From Rhodococcus qingshengii JCM 15477 (GTDB taxonomy: Bacteria > Actinomycetota > Actinomycetes > Mycobacteriales > Mycobacteriaceae): a DNA stretch of 64,000 nucleotides. The translations under genes and the position numbers were made by a program. The notes beneath the pieces were generated by a model. It saw only the letters and a program-made list of their open reading frames with translations, made no database searches and was not told where the DNA came from. Every line of letters starts with the position of its first letter. Within the stretch, counting starts at the first letter, position 1. Below, piece by piece: positions 55,958-64,000 of the stretch. The DNA lies in the NCBI RefSeq assembly GCF_023221595.1, contig NZ_CP096563.1:1594501-1658500 (forward strand), read 5' to 3'.

Positions 55958-56974
55958 TCAGACGCCCAGGGAGTGAGCGAGCATCGGCCAGGAGTTGTGG
56001 AGATCGTCCTGCCAGTAGCCCCACGAGTGGGTGCCGGTCGGCTTGAAGTCGAAGGTGGCCGGGATCTTCAGATCGCTCAGGCGGTAGGCGAGGTTGTGGG
56101 TGCAGTAGTTGACCGCTGCCTCGATGACGCCGCCGACGATCGCCTGGTTGGCGAGCGCACCGACCTGACCGTTGATCGCGGGATTGGCGAGAGTGTCGTG
56201 TGGGCCGGGGAGTCCGGAGCCGGTGGAGACGTAGAGTTCGGTGCCGCGGAGCTTCTCGGCGTTGAGGACCGGATCGTTGTCCTTCCAGCCCTGACCGTCG
56301 AGCGGGCCCCACATGTTGGTGATGTCAGCTCCGCCGCGGGTACCTGTGACAAGTTCGATCGCACTCTGACCGACGGGGGTGCTGGTCTCAGCGCATCCGC
56401 TGTACGCCCCGACGCCCTTGTAGAGGCCGGGAGCCGCGATGGCGAGGTTGAGGACCGAGGTCGCGGTCATGGAGATCGCGGAGATCGACTGGACCTTGTT
56501 GGTGTTGAACTCGGCGTCGATGACGGGCGGGAGTTCCTTGGTGAGGAACGTCTGCCACTTCTGGCGACCGAGAACCGGATCGTCGTTCACCCAGTCGGTG
56601 TAATAGCTGAACGCGCCTTCGAGTGGAGTGACGACGTTGACGTTCTTGTCCTGGAAGAAGTTCATGACGTCGGTCTTGCGTTGCCAGGTCGCCGAGTCTT
56701 CGCCGCCGCCTGCACCGTTGAGCAGGTAGAGCGTCGGGCGGGGTTCGCTGCCATCTGCGGGGAGGATGACCTCGAGCGGGATGTTGCGATCCATCGCCGG
56801 GGAGAAGACCGAGATGGTGACCTTGCGGTCGCCGGTCTTGGTGTTGCTCACGACGTGCGATCCGGACGTGTCACCGCCCGCAGAAGCTGTCGCCGGACTG
56901 ATCAGCATCGGCAGCACCGTGGCCACTGCGAGAGCTGCGATCACACTGCCACGCTTGAAAATTCGAGCACGCAT
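55958..56974 (-). CDS. Mycolyltransferase (antigen 85/Cmt family) 1
   Basis: 338 residues with a Sec signal (about 1-32, ISPATASAGG). Esterase-fold mycolyltransferase that moves mycolic acids between trehalose and acceptors in the cell wall. Nucleophile S168 in SAISMTATS, and the catalytic His in GTHSWGYW near residue 318. GGAGG precedes the ATG. A close tandem paralogue follows upstream on the same strand; the two are nearly identical from LPADGSEPRPTLYLLNGAGG onward. Confidence 0.9.
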   Translation of the reverse strand: MRARIFKRGSVIAALAVATVLPMLISPATASAGGDTSGSHVVSNTKTGDRKVTISVFSPAMDRNIPLEVILPADGSEPRPTLYLLNGAGGGEDSATWQRKTDVMNFFQDKNVNVVTPLEGAFSYYTDWVNDDPVLGRQKWQTFLTKELPPVIDAEFNTNKVQSISAISMTATSVLNLAIAAPGLYKGVGAYSGCAETSTPVGQSAIELVTGTRGGADITNMWGPLDGQGWKDNDPVLNAEKLRGTELYVSTGSGLPGPHDTLANPAINGQVGALANQAIVGGVIEAAVNYCTHNLAYRLSDLKIPATFDFKPTGTHSWGYWQDDLHNSWPMLAHSLGV

Positions 56975-57132
56975 ACGTTCGGATCCTCCACCTGAATGTC
57001 TTCGGATCCGGAACGGATCGAAGTGCCTGTGAGCCCTTACTGGAACAGGTTCACTTTTTGTTATGTGTCAGTAAAGCAGAGCGGGCGCAGAAAGTGACGC
57101 GATTCGATTGCCTGACAATTGAATTGGCCCCG

Positions 57133-57160
57133 GAATTAACCCCCGAATTAACCCCCGAAT
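57133..57160. repeat. 12-base tandem repeat
   Basis: GAATTAACCCCC occurs twice in tandem (57133-57144, 57145-57156) followed by a partial GAAT (57157-57160), in the gap between the two mycolyltransferase genes. Confidence 0.8.
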
Positions 57161-57174
57161 CGGCCCAGACAAGC

Positions 57175-57215
57175 ACTCGACCCCGCTCCCGGAAGTGCAG
57201 GGAGCGGGGTCGAGT
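57175..57215 (-). terminator. Terminator of mycolyltransferase gene 2
   Basis: 16-base stem ACTCGACCCCGCTCCC (57175-57190) and GGGAGCGGGGTCGAGT (57200-57215), nine-base loop. Duplicate of the stem at 55904-55944. Confidence 0.78.
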
Positions 57216-57229
57216 CGGAACGATTTCGG

Positions 57230-58279
57230 TCAGATGCCCATCGAACGAGCGAGCATCGGCCAGGAGTTGTGGAGATCGTCCTGCCAGTAGCCCCACGAGT
57301 GGGTGCCGGTCGGCTTGAAGTCGAAGGTGGCCGGGATCTTCAGATCGCTCAGGCGGTAGGCGAGGTTGTGGGTGCAGTAGTTGACTGCTGCCTCGATGAC
57401 GCCGCCGACGATCACCTGGTTGGCGAGTGTGCCGACCTGTCCGTTGATCGCCTCGTTGTTCAGGGTGTCGTGCGGGCCGGGGAGTCCGGAGCCGGTGGAG
57501 ATGAAGAGCTCGGTGCCGCGGAGCTTCTCGGCGTTGACGACGGGGTCGTTGTCGATCCAGCCCTGGCCGTCGAGGGGGCCCCACATGTTGGTCACGTCAG
57601 CGTCGCCGCGCATGCCCACAACCAGTTCGATGGAGGACTGGCCGACCGGTGTGCTGGTTTCGGCGCATCCGCTGTATGCACCGACGCCCTTGTAGAGGCC
57701 CGGAGCTGCGATGGCGAGGTTGAGGACCGAGGTCGCGGTCATCGAGATCGCGGAGATCGACTGGACGCCGTTGGTGTTGAACTCGGCGTCGATGACGGGC
57801 GGGAGTTCCTGGGTCAGGAACGTCTGCCACTTCTGACGGCCGAGGGACGGGTCGTCGTTCACCCAGTCGGTGTAGTAGCTGAATGCACCTTCGAGCGGGG
57901 TGACGACGTTGACGTTCTTGTCAGCGAAGAACTCGTTGACGTCGGTCTGACGCTGCCACGTCGCCCGGTCTTCGCCGCCGCCTGCACCGTTGAGCAGGTA
58001 GAGGGTCGGGCGGGGTTCGCTGCCGTCTGCCGGGAGGATGACCTCGAGCGGAATATCGCGTTCCATGGAAGGGGAGTACACCTTGATGGTGGCGATGCGC
58101 CCGTTGTCCGTGCGGCTCGAGAGCTTGGAACCCGTTGTGTTTGCCTTGGCAACAGTTGCCGTGGTGGTCGACGGATCTCCGCCTGCGGACGACACTGCAG
58201 GGCTGATCAGCATCGGCAGCACGGATACTGCGGCTACAGCGGCGACCAGACGGCCACGCTTGAAAGTGCGAGCACGCAT
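57230..58279 (-). CDS. Mycolyltransferase (antigen 85/Cmt family) 2
   Basis: 349-residue secreted enzyme, the tandem paralogue of the preceding gene. Signal peptide about 1-32 (SVLPMLISPAVSSAGG), a slightly longer Thr/Ser-rich N-terminal segment, then the conserved esterase domain with SAISMTATS and GTHSWGYW. ATG 58279 is chosen to match the first copy; GGTGGAGG lies 11 bases upstream. Likely acts on trehalose monomycolate or on protein/arabinogalactan acceptors. Confidence 0.9.
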   Translation of the reverse strand: MRARTFKRGRLVAAVAAVSVLPMLISPAVSSAGGDPSTTTATVAKANTTGSKLSSRTDNGRIATIKVYSPSMERDIPLEVILPADGSEPRPTLYLLNGAGGGEDRATWQRQTDVNEFFADKNVNVVTPLEGAFSYYTDWVNDDPSLGRQKWQTFLTQELPPVIDAEFNTNGVQSISAISMTATSVLNLAIAAPGLYKGVGAYSGCAETSTPVGQSSIELVVGMRGDADVTNMWGPLDGQGWIDNDPVVNAEKLRGTELFISTGSGLPGPHDTLNNEAINGQVGTLANQVIVGGVIEAAVNYCTHNLAYRLSDLKIPATFDFKPTGTHSWGYWQDDLHNSWPMLARSMGI

Positions 58280-58512
58280 ACGTTCAGAAACCTCCACCTA
58301 AAATTCCTTCGAATCCGCCCAGGAGTGAACGGTCCTTTGTTGCTGTTCCCGTACGGGAATTCATGCTGGGTACATGCTCTGTCGATAGGTACAGGGCGTG
58401 TGAGTCTTGTAAGTTCTACCGCATCGGTGCGTTATCCGCCAGTGAACCAGAGATTTGCTGAACGTACGACCAGTTTCAGGTGAATTTCCCTGATCATCGA
58501 CGGGATTAGTGA

Positions 58513-59499
58513 GTGAACCGGACATATCCACTATGGGAACAACATTGTTGCCTACCTCTGCAGTCGAACGCGTCTGTCGAAGATCTTCTCCGATATCAGC
58601 GCCCAGCGGGGAGTTACGTTTCGGTGAACGTCGGTTACTCGCCGCAGACTCGCGCGGACTCGACGGCAATCGCCAAGAGTTTCGCGTGGCAGGCGCGGGT
58701 CGAGTTCCCGGAGATCACCCCTGTCTTCACCGTCGACGGCGTCGTCGAGATTCAGGAGTCCGGCGGAATCGCCCTGGCCTTCGACCTGGAGGACTCGAAT
58801 CCGCTGGAGGGAGACCTGGCCAACGTCTCGTACTTCTACGACCTCGGAGTCCGCTCGATGTTGCCGACGTATAACTACATGAACGCTGCCGGCTGCGGCT
58901 GCTTGGACCTGGCGGACACGGGGTTGAGTGGATACGGCCGTGACCTGGTTGCCGAGATGAATCGCGTCGGAATGACGGTCGACGGCTCACATTGTTCTGT
59001 ACAGACGGGGTTGGACATCTCAGCTATCACCCAGCGAGCAATGATCTACAGCCACTCGAACCTCCGAAGGTTGTGGGAGCATCCGCGCAACATCACCGAC
59101 GATCAGGCCAGAGCGTGTGCGGAGACCGGCGGCGTCGTCGGGATCAACGGCGTGGGCATATTCCTCGGCGTCAACGGACCGGATGACGACCAGGCTCGGC
59201 TGTCCGCGATGGCCGACCACATCGAAGAGGCTGTGGGACTCGTCGGCATCGATCATGTCGGGATCGGCTCCGACTTCTCATTCGACGCCGACGACTTCCG
59301 CGAAGAGATCGAGCAGAACCCGTCGTCGTTCTCCGAGGCGTACACCGCGTGGGGGCCACTGCAGTGGACTCCTCCGGAGGAGGTGCTGACACTTGATCAG
59401 GTATTGCGTGAGCGGGGCTTCGACGAGCCGTCGATCGAGGCCGTGTACGGCGGAAATTTCGCCCGAGTTGCCCGAGAAGTGTGGGCTACCGACGGGTAA
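58513..59499 (+). CDS. M19 family dipeptidase (renal dipeptidase-like)
   Basis: 328 residues with an M19 fold. Visible motifs: bridging acid region FDLEDSNPLEG, GVRSMLPTYNYMN, DGSHCS and YSHSNLR (zinc histidines), VGIGSDF, and YGGNFARV. The N-terminal HxD metal pair reads HCC (WEQHCCLPL), so the usual Asp is replaced by Cys. This suggests a subfamily with altered metal or substrate use. GTG start; no signal peptide. No functional neighbour is evident. Confidence 0.84.
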   Translation: MNRTYPLWEQHCCLPLQSNASVEDLLRYQRPAGSYVSVNVGYSPQTRADSTAIAKSFAWQARVEFPEITPVFTVDGVVEIQESGGIALAFDLEDSNPLEGDLANVSYFYDLGVRSMLPTYNYMNAAGCGCLDLADTGLSGYGRDLVAEMNRVGMTVDGSHCSVQTGLDISAITQRAMIYSHSNLRRLWEHPRNITDDQARACAETGGVVGINGVGIFLGVNGPDDDQARLSAMADHIEEAVGLVGIDHVGIGSDFSFDADDFREEIEQNPSSFSEAYTAWGPLQWTPPEEVLTLDQVLRERGFDEPSIEAVYGGNFARVAREVWATDG

Positions 59500-59548
59500 T
59501 ACGACCATCTGGGGACAGCGAAACGATGCAGGACTACCCTGGTGAATC

Positions 59549-60952
59549 GTGACCTCACACTATGACGTCGTTGTCCTCGGAGCCGGCCCCGGTGGGTACG
59601 TCGCTGCTATCCGCGCGGCACAACTGGGCCTGAGCACCGCCATCATCGAGCAGAAGTACTGGGGCGGTGTATGCCTGAATGTCGGCTGCATTCCGTCCAA
59701 GGCGCTTCTCCGTAACGCCGAACTCGCGCACATCTTCACGAAAGAAGCGAAGACGTTCGGCATGTCCGGAGACGTGTCCTTCGATTTCGGCTCCGCTTTC
59801 GATCGCAGCCGCAAGGTCGCGGACGGGCGAGTCAAGGGCATTCACTTCTTGATGAAGAAGAACAAGATCCCGGAGTACGACGGCAAGGGCACGTTCGTCG
59901 ACGCCAACACCATCAGCGTGGAGCTGAGCAAGGGTGGCACCGAGACGATCACGTTCGACAACGCGATCATCGCGACGGGTTCGTACACCAAGCTGCTGCC
60001 CGGCACCTCGCTGAGCGAGAACGTCGTGACCTACGAAGAGCAGATCCTCACCCGTGACCTTCCGGGTTCGATCCTGATCGTCGGTGCCGGCGCGATCGGC
60101 ATGGAGTTCGGTTACGTCCTCAAGAACTACGGCGTCGACGTCACGATCGTCGAGTTCCTCGATCGGGCACTGCCCAACGAGGACGCCGACGTCTCGAAGG
60201 AAATCGCCAAGCAGTACAAGAAGCTCGGCGTCACCATCAAGACCGGTGCCGCTGTGCAGTCCATCAGCGACGACGGCAGCAAGGTCACCGTCTCGATCAA
60301 GGACAACAAGTCCGGCGAGATCGAGACCGTGGTCGTCGACAAGGTTCTGCAGTCCGTCGGCTTCGCACCGCGTGTGGAGGGCTTCGGTCTCGAGAACACC
60401 GGTGTCGCGTTGACCGATCGCGGCGCCATCGCGATCGACGACTACATGCGCACCAACGTCCCGCACATCTTCGCCATCGGTGACGTCACCGCCAAGCTGC
60501 AGCTCGCGCACGTCGCAGAAGCTCAGGCTGTCGTCGCTGCCGAGACCATCGGCGGCGCGGAGACGCAGACACTCGGTGACTACCGGATGATGCCGCGTGC
60601 GACGTTCTGCCAGCCGCAGGTCGCCTCGTTCGGTTTGACCGAGGAGCAGGCCAAGGCCGAGGGCTACGACGTCAAGGTCGCGAACTTCCCGTTCGCTGCC
60701 AACGGCAAGGCACACGGTCTCGGTGACCCGACCGGTTTCGTCAAGCTGATCGCCGACAAGAAGTACGGCGAACTGCTCGGCGGGCACCTCATCGGACCGG
60801 ACGTTTCGGAACTGCTGCCCGAGCTGACCTTGGCCCAGAAGTGGGACCTCACGGTCAACGAGTTGGCACGCAACGTCCACACCCACCCCACGCTCAGTGA
60901 GGCACTGCAGGAAGCGATCCACGGCCTCGCCGGCCACATGATCAACTTCTGA
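59549..60952 (+). CDS. lpdA: Dihydrolipoyl dehydrogenase
   Basis: E3 flavoprotein of 2-oxoacid dehydrogenase complexes, and in actinobacteria of peroxiredoxin-type defence. 467 residues; FAD motif [10 protein letters not shown] (11-20), redox cysteines C42/C47 in [16 protein letters not shown] motif [10 protein letters not shown], and the C-terminal catalytic His446/Glu451 in [11 protein letters not shown] 59549 start. A long strong hairpin follows. Confidence 0.96.
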   Translation: MTSHYDVVVLGAGPGGYVAAIRAAQLGLSTAIIEQKYWGGVCLNVGCIPSKALLRNAELAHIFTKEAKTFGMSGDVSFDFGSAFDRSRKVADGRVKGIHFLMKKNKIPEYDGKGTFVDANTISVELSKGGTETITFDNAIIATGSYTKLLPGTSLSENVVTYEEQILTRDLPGSILIVGAGAIGMEFGYVLKNYGVDVTIVEFLDRALPNEDADVSKEIAKQYKKLGVTIKTGAAVQSISDDGSKVTVSIKDNKSGEIETVVVDKVLQSVGFAPRVEGFGLENTGVALTDRGAIAIDDYMRTNVPHIFAIGDVTAKLQLAHVAEAQAVVAAETIGGAETQTLGDYRMMPRATFCQPQVASFGLTEEQAKAEGYDVKVANFPFAANGKAHGLGDPTGFVKLIADKKYGELLGGHLIGPDVSELLPELTLAQKWDLTVNELARNVHTHPTLSEALQEAIHGLAGHMINF

Positions 60953-60967
60953 CGGCAGGGCCTTCGG

Positions 60968-61015
60968 CCCCGTGCGCCTTTTCGGTAGTTCGCACTACCG
61001 GAAAGGCACACGGGG
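60968..61015 (+). terminator. lpdA terminator
   Basis: 22-base near-perfect stem, arms 60968-60989 and 60994-61015 with two mismatches, loop TCGC, followed directly by TTTTT. Confidence 0.92.
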
Positions 61016-61135
61016 TTTTTCGTCTTTTGTGTCGAGTTGTGTTGCGAAACCGCCATCTGAGGCCTTCGAGTCGGGGTGTAGGCGCGCAACGCATTAGCGT
61101 CCCGAGTCGACCATTCGGCTTTCGAAGGACCACTC

Positions 61136-62128
61136 ATGAAAACTCGTTCCGTACTGCTCGCGGCTTGCGTCGCGCTGACGCTCTCCGCCTGTGGAACCTC
61201 AGGTGACTCCGGATCGGACGCCGAAGCTTCGGGTGCCGCCGAGGCGGGGGCGTTCCCCGTGACCGTCGACCACGCCTATGGTTCGACGACGATCGACGCG
61301 GAGCCTATGCGCATCGTGACCATCGGATGGAGTGGCCAGGATGCGGTGATCGCACTGAACAAGGTTCCGGTCGCCATGGAGAGCTTCTCCGGCGCCGGCA
61401 TCGAGAACAACATCCTGCCCTGGGACGCTTCGCGTCTGAACGGTGCCAAGCCTGTTCTCATGACGACCAATCCCGATATCCCGTTCGAGCAGATCCTCGG
61501 GCTCGATCCCGACGTGATCCTCGCCGTCTACTCCGGCATCGACGAGGGCGAGTACAAGCGTCTCAGTGACATCGCGCCGACCGTCGCGTTCCCCGACCAG
61601 CCGTGGGATACGGCGTGGGACAAGCAGATGAGCATGATCGGTGCAGCGCTCGGACAGCCGGAGCAGGCCCAGACGCTGATCGACGAGACCGGGGCGTACT
61701 TCGAGAAGCAGGCCGCTGATCACCCACAGTTCCAGGGCAAAACCGCAACGTATGCAATGCGCACCGACGAGGGCCTGATCGTCTTCTGCGGCACCGACCC
61801 GCGGATCCGTCTTCTCGGCCAGCTCGGGGTGAAGACCTCGCCCGGTGTCGACGCAGTGTGCACTTCCGGCGACAGTTCGGTGTCCGTGGGCATGGAATCC
61901 ATCGACACACTCGACGCCGACGTCTTCATTCTCGTCGACGCCGACGGCACCAACCTGGACAAGCTGATGTCCTTCGGTCCGTTCGCGAACATGACCTCGG
62001 TGTCGAACGGCCGTCTGGTTCGTCTGGTCGGAATGGACTACGCGATGGCTACGTCCGCTCCGACGGTGCTGAGCGTTCCCTACGCATTCGACGAGTTCAT
62101 CGCTCAGCTTTTGGACAAGTTGAGCTGA
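61136..62128 (+). CDS. Iron-siderophore ABC transporter substrate-binding lipoprotein
   Basis: 330 residues of the FecB/FhuD-type periplasmic-binding fold anchored by lipobox LSAC (Cys19). The segments PMRIVTIGWSGQDAVIAL, PDIPFEQILGLDPDVILAVY and the C-terminal helices match siderophore-binding proteins. No permease or ATPase gene is adjacent. The 3' end overlaps the convergent HxlR gene by 25 bases. I saw no IdeR box upstream. Confidence 0.87.
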   Translation: MKTRSVLLAACVALTLSACGTSGDSGSDAEASGAAEAGAFPVTVDHAYGSTTIDAEPMRIVTIGWSGQDAVIALNKVPVAMESFSGAGIENNILPWDASRLNGAKPVLMTTNPDIPFEQILGLDPDVILAVYSGIDEGEYKRLSDIAPTVAFPDQPWDTAWDKQMSMIGAALGQPEQAQTLIDETGAYFEKQAADHPQFQGKTATYAMRTDEGLIVFCGTDPRIRLLGQLGVKTSPGVDAVCTSGDSSVSVGMESIDTLDADVFILVDADGTNLDKLMSFGPFANMTSVSNGRLVRLVGMDYAMATSAPTVLSVPYAFDEFIAQLLDKLS

Positions 62129-62553
62129 TTCCGAGCGTCGTACGACGCTTGTGACGCAACGATTTTCGGAACCTGCGACTCGAGTAGTTCGATCAGGGCC
62201 GTGATCTTTGCGGCGACGTCGGCGCCGAGTTCGGTCAGGCTGTATTCCACTTTGGGCGGGATGGTTTCGAGTACCTCACGGTGCACGAGGCCATCCCGCT
62301 CGAGTGTTTGCAGGGTCTGCGAGAGCATGCGCTCGCTGACTCCGTCGACGCGTCGGCGAAGGGCACTGAACCGGTACGGGCCCTCGTTCAATGCCGCCAG
62401 CGCGAGTGCTCCCCAGCGTCCGGTTGCATTCTGCAATGCCGCCCGAGAGTTGCACCCGCGAGCGAAGACGTCAGCCTCGAGCGTTGGGTCCACGACGTCG
62501 GCATTCGGATCAGGGGTCTGGGCAGCACGTGAAGGTGAGTCGGTGCTGGTCAT
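62104..62553 (-). CDS. HxlR family transcriptional regulator
   Basis: 149-residue winged-helix regulator: ALQNATGRWGALALAALNEG, YRFSALRRRVDGVSERMLSQTLQTLERDGLV. C34 (ARGCNSR) is placed like the redox-sensing Cys of YodB/QorR-type members. It is divergent from a quinone oxidoreductase gene, and a perfect palindrome lies over the shared promoter, so it likely represses that gene and is relieved by quinones or thiol stress. Confidence 0.9.
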   Translation of the reverse strand: MTSTDSPSRAAQTPDPNADVVDPTLEADVFARGCNSRAALQNATGRWGALALAALNEGPYRFSALRRRVDGVSERMLSQTLQTLERDGLVHREVLETIPPKVEYSLTELGADVAAKITALIELLESQVPKIVASQASYDARNQLNLSKS

Positions 62554-62600
62554 GAACCCAGGCTACTACTGCACGATCCCATAGCGCTAACTCGACGTGT

Positions 62601-62623
62601 TGCACTTACGAAAAATAAGTGCA
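62601..62623. promoter_or_regulatory. HxlR-type operator
   Basis: Perfect palindrome TGCACTTA (62601-62608), seven-base centre CGAAAAA, TAAGTGCA (62616-62623). It overlaps TTGCAC (-35, 62600-62605) and abuts CATGAT (-10, 62622-62627) of the quinone oxidoreductase promoter. Confidence 0.8.
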
Positions 62624-62671
62624 TGATGGTTGCAGAACGCATTTACGCTTCAACCTGGATCGGGAGTTCGC

Positions 62672-63523
62672 ATGAGCATTGCAGTCACCGGCGCAACCGG
62701 AAACCTCGGACAACTGGTAGTCGAGTCGTTGATCGAGCGGGGAACCGCCGCGTCCGACATCGTCGCAGTGGTCCGCAATCCACAGAAGGCGGAAAGCCTC
62801 GCCGCCCGCGGAGTAGTTGTACGCCAAGCGGACTACGCCGATGCCTCGGCGTTGGAAACCGCACTGGCGGGCGTCGACAAGCTGGTTCTGATCTCGGGAA
62901 GTGAAGTGGGGTCACGGCTCGCGCAACACACCAACATCATCGACGCGGCGAAGGCTGCCGGCGTCGGATTCATCGCCTACACGAGCATCTTGAATGCTCA
63001 GGACACGCCGATGAAGCTTGCTGCCGAGCACAAGGCGACCGAGGACGTGCTCACTCGGAGCGGTATTCCGTTCGCGCTGTTGCGCAACGGTTGGTACTGG
63101 GAGAACTTCACCAACGACCTGGCCGGTGTGATCGAACGCGGCGCACTGGTCGGTGCGGGAGCGGAAGGCAAGATCGCGGCTGCGGCGCGTGCGGATTACG
63201 CCGACGCCGCAGCAGTAGTCGCGACCACCGATGGCCACGAAGGCGCAGTGTACGAGTTGGGCGGTGACGAGAGGCTCACCTACGCCGAATTGGCCGCAAA
63301 GATCAGCGAATTCGCGGGCAAGCCCGTCGCGTACCAGTTCGTGGACGAGCAGGCATACGAAGGCATTCTCGAGAGCGTCGGACTGCCTGCACCGGTTGCG
63401 CAGATCCTCGCCGATTCCGATGCTGCAATTGCCAAGGGGGCGTTGGACACCGAGTCGGGTGACCTGCAGAAGTTGATCGGCCGCAGCAGCACTCCGGTGG
63501 CTGAGGTGTTGAGGAAGGCCTGA
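62672..63523 (+). CDS. NAD(P)-binding quinone oxidoreductase (QorB/NmrA-like)
   Basis: 283-residue atypical SDR: MSIAVTGATGNLGQLVVESL has the GxxGxxG NADPH motif (7-13). It resembles QorB (NADPH:quinone oxidoreductase 2, YtfG), with LLRNGWYWENFTND as a conserved mid-part. ATG 62672 follows GGGAG. Its partner regulator is the divergent HxlR protein. Role: two-electron reduction of quinones. Confidence 0.9.
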   Translation: MSIAVTGATGNLGQLVVESLIERGTAASDIVAVVRNPQKAESLAARGVVVRQADYADASALETALAGVDKLVLISGSEVGSRLAQHTNIIDAAKAAGVGFIAYTSILNAQDTPMKLAAEHKATEDVLTRSGIPFALLRNGWYWENFTNDLAGVIERGALVGAGAEGKIAAAARADYADAAAVVATTDGHEGAVYELGGDERLTYAELAAKISEFAGKPVAYQFVDEQAYEGILESVGLPAPVAQILADSDAAIAKGALDTESGDLQKLIGRSSTPVAEVLRKA

Positions 63524-63527
63524 CCTG

Positions 63528-63571
63528 CTGTGCGCCTTTATTAACCGCGGGCGGTTAATAAAGGCGCACAG
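63528..63571. terminator. Strong bidirectional terminator
   Basis: Perfect 20-base stem, arms 63528-63547 and 63552-63571 (CTGTGCGCCTTTATTAACCG and complement), loop CGGG, between convergent qorB-like and MFS genes. Confidence 0.85.
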
Positions 63572-63574
63572 GGG

Positions 63575-64000
63575 TTACCCCATGTGGACTGCACCCTCGG
63601 CGGGCAGATCACCCTTCTTGGCGCGGACCAGAACCAGCACTACCGGTGCGATGATCGCCAACAGGACTGCCGCCCAACCGAATGCGGCCGAGTATCCGGA
63701 TACCTCGGCGCCGAAGAAGTAGTCCGTCATCGAGGCGACGAAGTCCTGCACCGGCTGGGGGAGTAGCGCCAATTGGTCACCAGTCGGGATGGTCGCGTTC
63801 GACATGTCGACAGGAATGCCTTCCGGCGGGATCGGCGCCGCGTTGTCGGCGGTGAAGGCCGACTTGGCCGAAGCGTAGATCGTGGTGAACAGTGCGGTTC
63901 CGAGTGCGCCGCCGATCTGCAGGGTGGCGTTGACCAGGGCACTGGCAGCGCCGGCGTCGTGGTCGGGGACACCGATCAGTGCGAGGTTCTGCATCGGCAC
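63575..64000 (-). CDS. MFS transporter, DHA2 (EmrB/QacA) type, C-terminal part
   Basis: The frame is open to the right window edge, so the start lies beyond it. The visible 141 residues cover the last helices: NLALIGVPDHDAGAASALVN is the conserved DHA2 loop, with GGALGTALFTTIYA and a final helix LLAIIAPVVLVLVRA. Such exporters use the proton gradient to expel drugs. Confidence 0.87.
   Translation of the reverse strand: MPMQNLALIGVPDHDAGAASALVNATLQIGGALGTALFTTIYASAKSAFTADNAAPIPPEGIPVDMSNATIPTGDQLALLPQPVQDFVASMTDYFFGAEVSGYSAAFGWAAVLLAIIAPVVLVLVRAKKGDLPAEGAVHMG

Noticed and set aside
59555..60937. 460-codon minus-strand frame opposite lpdA
   Set aside because: Shadow of a well-conserved dehydrogenase gene; no start signal.
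61021..61135. Iron-dependent regulator (IdeR/DtxR) box before the siderophore-binding protein
   Set aside because: No TTAGGTTAG-type palindrome is present in the gap.

Overview
The window is high-GC actinobacterial chromosome, most consistent with Rhodococcus (R. erythropolis/qingshengii type). Reasons: GTG and TTG starts are frequent, tandem mycolyltransferases point to a mycolic-acid envelope, two wax ester/diacylglycerol acyltransferase (WS/DGAT) genes are present, and much of the gene order thiO-thiS-thiG ... lpqL-like ... thiD, xthA-GNAT-def-DUF3263-LytR_C-sodC-ybdK, psd-pssA-CDC48-like ATPase and groEL2 follows, from memory, the Mycobacterium tuberculosis Rv0415-Rv0440 block. No tRNA, rRNA, IS element or CRISPR array was found, so this is largely core chromosome with a few accessory insertions.

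Layout. 1-7.2 kb: thiamine genes (thiO partial, thiS, thiG, and thiD further on), an ABC exporter, an M28 lipoprotein peptidase and a class III nucleotidyl cyclase. 7.4-13.5 kb: xthA, def, sodC and neighbours. 13.6-21.3 kb: a PAP2-type membrane phosphatase and a six-gene Mrp/Mnh Na+/H+ antiporter operon in which every junction is a 4-base overlap. 21.4-25.4 kb: NUDIX, two polytopic membrane proteins, TetR. 25.5-28.6 kb: a CYP125-like P450 with a PEP-mutase/isocitrate-lyase-family enzyme and a DUF2804 protein, under a palindrome that overlaps the P450 promoter. 28.6-30.3 kb: a DUF222-HNH protein and a decayed phosphotransferase. 30.3-35.8 kb: psd-pssA-AAA ATPase-amidohydrolase operon. 35.8-43.4 kb: a MerR regulator fused to a DNA sliding-clamp-like domain, small proteins, a D-amino-acid permease/dehydrogenase/PucR module, a HAD phosphatase and a secreted protein.

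43.4-53 kb is the most interesting part. groEL2 sits behind two CIRCE operators and a leader with three evenly spaced palindromes. Between groEL2 and ppk2 lie seven very small genes (34-64 codons) for amphipathic or hydrophobic peptides without signal peptides, interleaved with two WS/DGAT genes, one cut by an in-frame TGA. Corynebacterium keeps its tiny mycomembrane channel proteins PorA and PorH between groEL2 and a polyphosphate kinase 2 gene, so I infer an expanded, diverged PorA/PorH-like channel locus here.

53-64 kb: alpha/beta hydrolase, prolyl oligopeptidase, two tandem mycolyltransferases with near-identical terminators, M19 peptidase, lpd, siderophore-binding lipoprotein, an HxlR/quinone-reductase divergent pair with a clear operator, and the 3' part of an MFS exporter that runs off the right edge.
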